Positions 6,281 to 11,508 of a stretch of 41,178 nucleotides of DNA are shown here, in pieces. Source of the stretch: a virus. Within the stretch, counting starts at the first letter, position 1. Each line of letters starts with the position of its first letter. The stretch spans positions 1 through 41,178 of the IMG/VR virus record IMGVR_UViG_3300027985_001328; one strand, written 5' to 3'. The notes under the pieces are model-generated. The model had not been told where the DNA came from. It saw nothing but the letters and a program-made list of their open reading frames with translations, and did not search any database. The translations under genes and the position numbers were made by a program.

Positions 6281-6474
6281 GCGACGATCCGCTCTGGTGT
6301 GAACTCGCTGGAAAGGGAATCTGCCTTGGCGAGTGCAACGTCCGGCGTGGTCACGCCAAGTACCATAACGGGATTTATCCGGATGCCTGCGGTAGTTGCG
6401 CCAAGGGACCGAAGCGAAGGCGCGGACGTCCGAGGAAGAGCGAGGAAGAGCGCAGGCGAGGAGGGTGGCGATGA
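6277..6474 (+). CDS. Small Cys-rich protein with AT-hook-like tail
   Basis: 65 residues, ATGA overlap with the previous gene. Cysteines occur as 'WCELAGKGICLGEC' and 'DACGSCAKG', enough for a zinc site, and the tail has 'RRRGRPRKSEEERRR', an AT-hook-like GRP core in basic residues. Probably a small nucleic-acid-binding protein. No closer family recognised. Confidence 0.65.
   Translation: MSDDPLWCELAGKGICLGECNVRRGHAKYHNGIYPDACGSCAKGPKRRRGRPRKSEEERRRGGWR
6459..6473 (+). repeat. Repeated ribosome-binding cassette AGGAGGGTGGCRATG, copy 1
   Basis: AGGAGGGTGGCGATG leads into the ATG at 6471. Nearly identical cassettes precede the genes at 9143 (9131-9145) and 9279 (9267-9281). The identity extends beyond the Shine-Dalgarno core through the spacer, so these starts were probably copied between genes. 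Confidence 0.6.
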
Positions 6475-6962
6475 AATTTAACATGATTAGGGAATTGTTA
6501 GCCAAATATCACCGCTTTAAGGAGCTTTTTGTCAAATATAATCTCTTCCCTGTTACAATTATTCCGCCCGCTCCGGAGGTCCCATTTCCCCCGCCCAGTG
6601 AAATGTGCCCAAAGCGACTCTCCAACACGAATCGTCTTGATTCCTCGGGCCATCCACCCGTCGCGTCCTTGTGCGTGCACAAGGATAGGCTGTTCGTGTT
6701 GACCGGGGAGGGAGTTTTCATCCTGCGAGAGGAAGGAGGAGCCTCTTTCCTCTCGCCTGTCCCTTGGCGTAAGCCATGGACGGACATGCACCAGGCGGAC
6801 CACTCCATCGTGGACGCCTGCTCCCACGAGTGGGACAAGCGCGATCCCATGAGCCCGTGGCGGTGCACGAAATGCGGCGTGCGCTGCGAGCCTGCCTACG
6901 TCGACCGCGTTCTGGGCGAACTTCACGAGTTGCGCCAGACGGCGCGGGAGGTGGACGCATGA
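6471..6962 (+). CDS. Unknown protein with C-terminal zinc-ribbon-like motif
   Basis: A 163-residue protein starting at ATG 6471 (ATGA overlap). The first 50 residues are hydrophobic and proline-rich ('LFPVTIIPPAPEVPFPPP'), the middle looks like small beta strands ('RLFVLTGEGVFILRE'), and the C-terminus holds 'CSHEWDKRDPMSPWRCTKCG', a Cys/His pattern that could bind zinc. The first 100 or so bases are AT-richer than neighbours. Not recognised as a known family. Confidence 0.65.
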   Translation: MKFNMIRELLAKYHRFKELFVKYNLFPVTIIPPAPEVPFPPPSEMCPKRLSNTNRLDSSGHPPVASLCVHKDRLFVLTGEGVFILREEGGASFLSPVPWRKPWTDMHQADHSIVDACSHEWDKRDPMSPWRCTKCGVRCEPAYVDRVLGELHELRQTAREVDA

Positions 6963-7498
6963 CCGTGGTAAGGGTTTTCGGGAATGGATTTCTGAGCCCA
7001 TTCGACACCGTGGCCATGTCCGAGGCCTACGACCGCGCTCTTCCGTACGAGTTGGTCCGGGCCATCATGCGCGTGGAGTCGTCCTCAACCCCCCAGGCCG
7101 CACGGTATGAGCCTGCATTTTTCAAGAAATACGTGGAACACGCCGACATCCGGCGCGATGAATACCCGAAGGCCTGCACGCTGGAGACCGAGCGCATGTT
7201 CCGGGCCACGAGTTGGGGGCCCATGCAGGTCATGGGGCAGGTCGCCCGCGAGCACGGCTTTCGCGGATGGCTGACCGAGCTTTCCGATCCGGCCATCGGC
7301 ATCTCGCTGGGCTGCGCCGTGCTGGCCAGGTTCCGCGACAAGTTCCTCTCGTTCGGCTGGGACGCTGTTTGCTCGGCCTACAACGGAGGCCGCGGCGCGG
7401 TCATCGGGCCGGGCGTGTTCCGCAATCCTCAGTATCCGGCGAAAGTGTTGCTCGCGCTGGGCGGGAAGTGGCCGGAATTGCCGCCGCACGCGGCGTAA
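6959..7498 (+). CDS. Lytic transglycosylase (SLT family), probable endolysin
   Basis: A 179-residue protein with all SLT motifs: 'YELVRAIMRVESSSTPQA' (catalytic Glu40 followed by Ser), 'SWGPMQVM' (the GLMQ-type motif) and 'AYNGG'. It cleaves the MurNAc-GlcNAc bond of peptidoglycan. No classical signal peptide is visible, although the N-terminus 'VVRVFGNGFLSPFDTVAM' is mildly hydrophobic. It could be the lysis enzyme or assist DNA entry. T7-like phages usually carry an SLT domain in gp16; the giant gp16-like protein here shows none, so this separate enzyme could fill that need. Starts by ATGA overlap. Confidence 0.9.
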   Translation: MTVVRVFGNGFLSPFDTVAMSEAYDRALPYELVRAIMRVESSSTPQAARYEPAFFKKYVEHADIRRDEYPKACTLETERMFRATSWGPMQVMGQVAREHGFRGWLTELSDPAIGISLGCAVLARFRDKFLSFGWDAVCSAYNGGRGAVIGPGVFRNPQYPAKVLLALGGKWPELPPHAA

Positions 7499-7668
7499 TC
7501 CTCTGCGCCGGGTGCTCCTCCACGGCGTTCTGGGAGAATGCCGGGGGCGCCCTGGTATGCAGGGCGTGCCATCCTCCGGCCCCAGGAGTCGAGGAGTGGG
7601 CCAGGAAGGAGCGGCAGGCCGCCAAGGCGACGGCCAAAAGGAAGGAGGCAAGCAATGGGAGTACGTAA
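7468..7668 (+). CDS. Small zinc-finger protein (CxxC...CxxCHPP type)
   Basis: A 66-residue frame overlapping the end of the transglycosylase gene by 31 bases, with the pattern CAGC - TAFWENAGG - VCRACHPPAP. This C-x2-C...FW...C-x2-CHPP arrangement is typical of small mobile-element zinc fingers related to primase-type fingers. The tail is basic ('RKERQAAKATAKRKEAS'). The start is uncertain: GTG 7468 is the best codon in frame but has a poorly spaced ribosome site. It overlaps the next gene's start by 14 bases. Confidence 0.6.
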   Translation: MAGIAAARGVILCAGCSSTAFWENAGGALVCRACHPPAPGVEEWARKERQAAKATAKRKEASNGST

Positions 7669-7891
7669 GGCATGGCCGCTGCGCTGCCCTGATTGCGGCG
7701 CGGAGATCCAGCCCGAGGAGATGGTCAAGGCCGCCTCCTTCGAGCTCCTCGTCGGCCCTGACGAGAAGAGGTTTTTGTATCGTGGCCTGGCCGCCCTGGC
7801 GAACGAGGATGAACCACAGGAAATCGAAATTTCAACCATGCTCCTCGAAACGAATGGGACAAAAGCAGGAAAGTTCCCTTTGGCTGGATAG
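7655..7891 (+). CDS. Small protein with N-terminal CPDCG knuckle
   Basis: 78 residues from ATG 7655, which has an ideal GAAGGAGG site. It begins MGVRKAWPLRCPDCGAEIQP, half of a zinc ribbon; the second Cys pair is missing, so it would need a partner or may not bind metal. The rest is acidic and unremarkable. Function unknown. Confidence 0.65.
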   Translation: MGVRKAWPLRCPDCGAEIQPEEMVKAASFELLVGPDEKRFLYRGLAALANEDEPQEIEISTMLLETNGTKAGKFPLAG

Positions 7892-7901
7892 GTGGCGTAC
7901 A

Positions 7902-8243
7902 ATGAAAGTATTTGAACCTCTGTGCCGCGCGATGACGTTCCTTTTCGGGACTTCTGCGTCAAGGGGGTTTCCGAACGGAAAGCCTGGACTCTGCAAGCAA
8001 GATACCACGCCACGTCACGAGTTTCCGAACAGACTGACCAGATTGGTATGGTTTTCAGGTGCTCGGAAACTAACCGTTTTCGAGTCGTATTACGCTTCGA
8101 CGCACGGATACGTCGCCTTCGCTGGTCTGGTTTTGCGCTGGAGAAACTGGATGGAGGCGGCTCCTTTTTTGGAATGGTTCGGCCGTGAGGAGTGGCGCTC
8201 ATTCCTCTGGTGGGATTTCAGGTTTGAGAGGAGGGTATTTTGA
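7902..8243 (+). CDS. Uncertain gene upstream of the short tyrosine recombinase
   Basis: A 113-residue frame, Trp/Phe/Arg-rich near the end ('WFGREEWRSFLWWDFRFERR'), with a mediocre AGGTGG ribosome site; its stop overlaps the next start (TGATG). A second frame (7922..8188, GTG start) also reads plausibly but lacks a ribosome site. The DNA is less GC-rich than its surroundings and contains three GTTTCCGAAC-type boxes. It may be a horizontally acquired gene or partly a non-coding control region. I favour coding in the first frame only weakly. Confidence 0.4.
   Translation: MKVFEPLCRAMTFLFGTSASRGFPNGKPGLCKQDTTPRHEFPNRLTRLVWFSGARKLTVFESYYASTHGYVAFAGLVLRWRNWMEAAPFLEWFGREEWRSFLWWDFRFERRVF
7967..8070. 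repeat. GTTTCCGAAC boxes upstream of the recombinase
   Basis: GTTTCCGAAC occurs exactly at 7967-7976 and 8021-8030, and as its complement with one change (GTTTCCGAGC on the minus strand) at 8061-8070. The first copy extends into a hyphenated palindrome, TTTCCG-AA-CGGAAA. They may be binding sites for the neighbouring recombinase or further origin-type sites; related sequence occurs in the replication gene. Confidence 0.4.
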
Positions 8244-8905
8244 TGCGAGGATGCCGCCCTTTGGCCAGGACGGAGCGCGCCGCATTCCTTCGCGCGATAC
8301 GCGGCCCGTATGAACTGCGCGACCGTGCGCTGGTCATGCTCGGGATGTGCACGGGGTTTCGCGTCTCCGAGATGCTGGCGCTACGCATGCCCGATCTGTT
8401 CCAGAACGGGCGCATGGTGCAGCGCGTGACCGTGGCCAGGCGCTCGATGAAGGGGAAGACCTCCTCACGAACCGTCCTTCTGCACCCTGCGGCGCGCGAA
8501 GCTCTCCGGGCGTGGGTCATGGAGATGATCCGCGCGGGCATGTTCACGCCTGACATGCCGCTGTTCGTGAGCCGCCGGGGTGACGCCGAAGGACGGCCGC
8601 AATCCATCAACCGGAAACAGGCGTGGCGCATCCTTGAGAAGGCCTTCGCCCGCGCCGGCCTTGAGGGACGTCTCGGGACGCACAGTCTACGCAAGACGTT
8701 CGCGGCCGAGCATTACGAGAAGCTCAAGACCCTGGCCGCGCGCGGAAAGCCCGTGGACGTGCTGCGCACGATGCAGAAACTGCTCGCGCACGTCTCCATC
8801 GAAAGTACCATGTCCTACCTGGAAGGAATCGACTCCGCGTTCGTCGACGAGATGATCCTCGGCATGGACGTCGGAGTGCCTGTCCAGACTCCGAGGGCGG
8901 CATGA
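8243..8905 (+). CDS. Short tyrosine recombinase (catalytic domain only)
   Basis: A 220-residue protein with the complete tyrosine recombinase set: Arg40 ('CTGFRVSEML'), a beta-hairpin Lys ('SMKGKTSSR'), His147-x-x-Arg150 ('HSLRKTF'), His183 ('LLAHVS') and nucleophile Tyr192 nine residues later. It lacks the N-terminal core-binding (SAM-like) domain of XerC/D and phage integrases, so DNA grip must differ or need a partner. ATG 8243 follows AGGAGGG. This is the phage's second tyrosine recombinase; the conventional one is 33411..34595. It could resolve multimers, invert a segment or act on host dif-like sites; none is demonstrable. Confidence 0.9.
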   Translation: MRGCRPLARTERAAFLRAIRGPYELRDRALVMLGMCTGFRVSEMLALRMPDLFQNGRMVQRVTVARRSMKGKTSSRTVLLHPAAREALRAWVMEMIRAGMFTPDMPLFVSRRGDAEGRPQSINRKQAWRILEKAFARAGLEGRLGTHSLRKTFAAEHYEKLKTLAARGKPVDVLRTMQKLLAHVSIESTMSYLEGIDSAFVDEMILGMDVGVPVQTPRAA

Positions 8906-9156
8906 TCGCGGACACCTACCGGGCCGAGATGGCCGCCTTGTTTCCCGACGCGGTTTACGACCTGCGCGAGTTCGCCGCGCTGCGCAAGACCAGCCTCTCC
9001 ACGCTGGAGAGGGCGGCGGCGCGGGGGGTGCTGGTCGTGCATCAAGATTCCCCCCGCGGGGCGCGCTATGTGACTCGTGCCGGGATTCTCGACTATCTGT
9101 GTGCAACGAAGATCCGGCCCGACGTGGGCGAGGAGGGTGGCAATGGCGACGGCTAG
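8902..9156 (+). CDS. Small helix-turn-helix-like protein
   Basis: 84 residues, ATGA overlap with the recombinase. 'LREFAALRKTSLSTLERAAA' followed by 'GARYVTRAGILDYLC' resembles a winged-helix excisionase or MerR-like fold (helix-turn-helix plus wing). Directly behind a recombinase gene, it could be that enzyme's directionality factor; this is inference. The tail overlaps the next start. Confidence 0.6.
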   Translation: MIADTYRAEMAALFPDAVYDLREFAALRKTSLSTLERAAARGVLVVHQDSPRGARYVTRAGILDYLCATKIRPDVGEEGGNGDG

Positions 9157-9292
9157 CCTGGGAGACGTGCTCCCAAAATTCTTTTCATGCGTTCGCCTCG
9201 ATCCGGAGCTGGTCAAGAGGTATTCCGCCAAACAGTCTCTCCGGATCGGCACGACCGATGCGGAAAAGGAGGGTGGCAATGAGCGAGAATGA
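9143..9292 (+). CDS. Tiny unknown protein
   Basis: 49 residues from ATG 9143, which carries the AGGAGGGTGGCAATG start cassette (9131-9145). It overlaps both neighbours by 14 bases. No motif beyond 'RLDPELVKRYSAKQSLR'. Support comes from the strong start and the tight packing. Confidence 0.5.
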   Translation: MATASLGDVLPKFFSCVRLDPELVKRYSAKQSLRIGTTDAEKEGGNERE

Positions 9293-9440
9293 GTTCCTCC
9301 CGAAAAACTGTCCGAACTGCGACACCCGCCTGACCGTCGTTGACACGCGGGCAAAGCCGGGAATGATTGAGCGGCAACGGATTTGCCAGGCCTGCGGATA
9401 CCGCTGCACGACCGAGGAGAAGGTCAGGAAAGCGTCGTAA
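9279..9440 (+). CDS. NrdR-like zinc ribbon mini-protein
   Basis: A 53-residue protein that is essentially one zinc ribbon: 'CPNCDTRLTVVDTR', then 'RQRICQACGYRCTTEEKV'. The order Cys pair, VVDTR, basic loop, Cys pair, TTEEKV closely parallels the N-terminal ribbon of NrdR, the repressor of ribonucleotide reductase genes, but the ATP-cone domain is absent. It may be a free-standing DNA-binding ribbon of Ogr/Delta-like activator style. As the last gene before the early terminator, a role in the early-to-late switch is attractive but unproven. Confidence 0.7.
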   Translation: MSENEFLPKNCPNCDTRLTVVDTRAKPGMIERQRICQACGYRCTTEEKVRKAS

Positions 9441-9464
9441 TCCACGGTAAACGCAGAAAGTGCC

Positions 9465-9480
9465 CTAAATAGCCATTTAG
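9465..9480. repeat. Hyphenated palindrome before the early terminator
   Basis: CTAAAT-AGCC-ATTTAG, a 6-bp inverted repeat with a 4-base centre in the 113-base gap between early and late genes. It is AT-rich in a GC-rich genome and 18 bases upstream of the terminator hairpin. It could be an operator for late transcription or an RNA element; I see no clear promoter around it. Confidence 0.4.
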
Positions 9481-9498
9481 TGTTCCGCGCCTATCAAG

Positions 9499-9534
9499 CG
9501 GCCTGTTAGTCGAGCGACTGACAGGCCGTTTTTT
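9499..9534 (+). terminator. Strong intrinsic terminator between early and late blocks
   Basis: CGGCCTGT (9499-9506) pairs with ACAGGCCG (9521-9528), and an inner AGTCG/CGACT stem continues the hairpin; six T residues (9529-9534) follow immediately. This is a textbook rho-independent terminator on the plus strand. Late genes 20 bases further on must therefore use a promoter in or after this gap, or antitermination. Confidence 0.9.
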
Positions 9535-9553
9535 CGTGGCCGCAGGAGACTCG

Positions 9554-10315
9554 ATGGCCGGGATGGTTCGCCTTCACTGCCAGCATATTTTCAACCCGCT
9601 GCACGTCTTCTGTCGCCTCCGCAGTTTCGGACTGAGCAAACCCAAAGCCAAGCGCGCGGCCCGCTGGTACGAATTGAAGATTTACAAGCGCGAGGTGCTG
9701 ACCATGGCTGAGACCAAGAGCATTCTCAAATCCACGACCATCAAGGGCGCGCTGGTGACCATCCTGGGCGGCTTCTTCGCCCTGCTGCAACTCGACTGGA
9801 ACCAGCCGATCGTCGACCTGCTGCAGCAGAACATGGAGATCATCGGAGGCTCGCTGGCCGCCATCCTGGGCGGCGTGGCCGCCATCTACGGCCGCATGCG
9901 CAAGGACATCAAGCCGCTGCTCGGCGTGCTGCTCCTGGTCTGCCTGCTGCCCGTGGCCTCCGGATGCTCTGCTCGGCAGGTCACGACCGCGTCCGGGCAG
10001 ACCGTCGAGACGCCCGCCTACGTCTACGCCCTGCAGACGGGCCAGGCCCTGCAACTCGCCTGGAAGGCCGCGCACGAGGAATGCGCGCGGCTGCGCGAGG
10101 CATTGCCCGAGCGGCGCGCCTACATCGACGAGAACATCGCCCCGGCCATCGACAAGGCCAAGGCCGCCATCATCCTCGTGCGCGATGCCTCCGAGTCCTG
10201 GGCGCGCACGCAGGTGCAGCCCGTGGATTGGGGGCGCCTCCTGGCCGATGCCACGCAGGCCTGGGCCGACGCCATGACCCTCTGGAACACTTTCACGCAG
10301 GAGGTGCAGCCGTGA
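9554..10315 (+). CDS. Holin-like protein fused in frame to a lipoprotein module
   Basis: One open frame with three units and no stop between them. Residues 1-50, from ATG 9554 with a good AGGAGA site, are a short basic piece. Residues 51-115, from a second start at 9704 with GAGGT, have two hydrophobic helices ('GALVTILGGFFALLQL' and 'IIGGSLAAILGGVAAIYG') like a holin. Residues 115-138 ('MRKDIKPLLGVLLLVCLLP' then VASGC) form a lipoprotein signal with Cys138 as lipidation site, then about 115 helical residues. Products may start at 9554, 9704 or 9896; the last has no ribosome site. Likely roles are membrane pore formation and outer-membrane disruption at lysis. The 203-residue form from 9704 is the safest call. 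Confidence 0.7.
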   Translation: MAGMVRLHCQHIFNPLHVFCRLRSFGLSKPKAKRAARWYELKIYKREVLTMAETKSILKSTTIKGALVTILGGFFALLQLDWNQPIVDLLQQNMEIIGGSLAAILGGVAAIYGRMRKDIKPLLGVLLLVCLLPVASGCSARQVTTASGQTVETPAYVYALQTGQALQLAWKAAHEECARLREALPERRAYIDENIAPAIDKAKAAIILVRDASESWARTQVQPVDWGRLLADATQAWADAMTLWNTFTQEVQP

Positions 10316-10500
10316 CGCCGCTTGAACTCATCGCCCTGATCGAATCCGGCCTGCATCTCGGCGTGTCTTCCATCAGCATCGCGCGCCAAATCTGCGCCGC
10401 GCCTTCGCTTCCCTCTGTCGAGGATCTCGACGCCTATCACGCCACCACGCAGGAGATGCGCGACACCCCGAACCTTGCCCCCCGGCAGGACGGGAAGTGA
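10312..10500 (+). CDS. Small unknown protein of the lysis/packaging block
   Basis: 62 residues, GTG start overlapping the previous stop (GTGA) with AGGAGGTG upstream. The N-terminus 'PLELIALIESGLHLGVSSIS' is amphipathic; no motif recognised. Lies between the holin-like gene and the Cys-rich gene. Confidence 0.6.
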   Translation: MTPLELIALIESGLHLGVSSISIARQICAAPSLPSVEDLDAYHATTQEMRDTPNLAPRQDGK

Positions 10501-10688
10501 GCATCGAGACCGGACACTGCTATGAGGCGTGCGAACGCCACCGCGAGCGCACGCCCTGGCCCTGCGAGGAGTGCCCGGATCGCACCTACCATTTCAGCGG
10601 TTGCGCCTCACGCCAGGGGATGACGCCTGGCCAGTTCCCTTGTGACTGCGGCAGGCCGAAGGCCCGCAAAGGCGAGGAGAAGGCGTGA
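10497..10688 (+). CDS. Small Cys-rich protein
   Basis: 63 residues, GTGA overlap. Cysteines and histidines are spread as HCYEACERH, PCEECPD, 'HFSGC' and CDCG, enough for one or two metal sites. The tail is basic. No family recognised; one of many small Cys-rich proteins in this phage. Confidence 0.6.
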   Translation: MSIETGHCYEACERHRERTPWPCEECPDRTYHFSGCASRQGMTPGQFPCDCGRPKARKGEEKA

Positions 10689-10972
10689 GCGGCGACGACG
10701 TGCGCGAACTGTGGGAGGCGATTGAAGGGCTCCGGCGCGGACAGAACGACATCCTTGTCGGGTTGTCCGAGGTCCGGGCCGCGCTTTCCGAGCGCTGCGG
10801 CGAGCGTTTCCGGCGCATCGAATCCCTGGCCACAGGGCTTGATCAGATTGACCGTCGCGTCGACCGCCTGGACAGGGGGCAAGCGCGGCTGACCGCGTGG
10901 GCAACCCTGGCCGGAGGCGCCGCCGCCCTGGCCGGGCAATGGCTGCTGCGCACCCTCACGGGGGGGCATTGA
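10685..10972 (+). CDS. Coiled-coil protein with C-terminal membrane helix
   Basis: 95 residues, GTGA overlap. A heptad-rich helix ('LSEVRAALSERCGERFRRIE' to 'LDQIDRRVDRLDRGQ') ends in a hydrophobic segment ('WATLAGGAAALAGQWLL', about residues 71-87). This topology is common among phage lysis-associated and holin-like (hemolysin XhlA-like) proteins. Probably part of the lysis group just upstream of the terminase. Confidence 0.6.
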   Translation: MSGDDVRELWEAIEGLRRGQNDILVGLSEVRAALSERCGERFRRIESLATGLDQIDRRVDRLDRGQARLTAWATLAGGAAALAGQWLLRTLTGGH

Positions 10973-11508
10973 TGGTCACCGCGCGGAAGAAAGCCAAGAA
11001 GGCAAACCCCGGCGGTCGGCCGCCAAAGTACCGCCAGCAGTATGCCGACCAGGCGCGCGAGATGTGCCGCCTTGGCGGCAGCGACCGTTCGCTGGCCAAG
11101 GCCTTCGGCGTCTCTGTCTCGACCGTCGTGCAGTGGCGCAAGGACCGAGAGGAGTTCGCCACGGCCTGCCGCGAAGGCAAGGACGAGTTCGACGCCGACA
11201 AGGTCGAGGCCGCCCTGCACAAGCGCGCCACGGGCTACCGCTTCACCGAGACTCACCGGACGTATGCCACGAGCCCCAAGACCGGGGCGGTCCTCAAGGA
11301 CGCGGACGGAAATCCCGAGATCGTGGTCACCAAGGTGCGCAAGGAAGTCCCGCCTGACACCACGGCCGGTAAATACTGGCTGAACAACCGGCGCAAGGAC
11401 CGCTGGCGCGAGGCCTCGCGCATCGAGCACACGGGGCCCGAGGGTGAGCCGCTCTCGCTGGTGATGAACCTGGGCGGGGCTGCTGCCCCCGAGAAGTCGG
11501 GGGCGTAG
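10972..11508 (+). CDS. terS: Terminase small subunit
   Basis: A 178-residue protein with a basic N-terminus ('ARKKAKKANPGGRPPKYR') and a helix-turn-helix ('SDRSLAKAFGVSVSTVVQW'), as in terminase small subunits that bind the packaging site. The C-terminal part ('GKYWLNNRRKDRWREASRIE') is typical of the family and would contact the large subunit. It directly precedes the large subunit without a gap. ATG 10972 overlaps the previous stop. Confidence 0.85.
   Translation: MVTARKKAKKANPGGRPPKYRQQYADQAREMCRLGGSDRSLAKAFGVSVSTVVQWRKDREEFATACREGKDEFDADKVEAALHKRATGYRFTETHRTYATSPKTGAVLKDADGNPEIVVTKVRKEVPPDTTAGKYWLNNRRKDRWREASRIEHTGPEGEPLSLVMNLGGAAAPEKSGA

Noticed and set aside
7429-8202. 257-residue minus-strand frame across the small genes before the recombinase
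   Set aside because: Crosses several plus-strand genes with good ribosome sites, has Ser/Arg/Pro shadow composition and no ribosome site.
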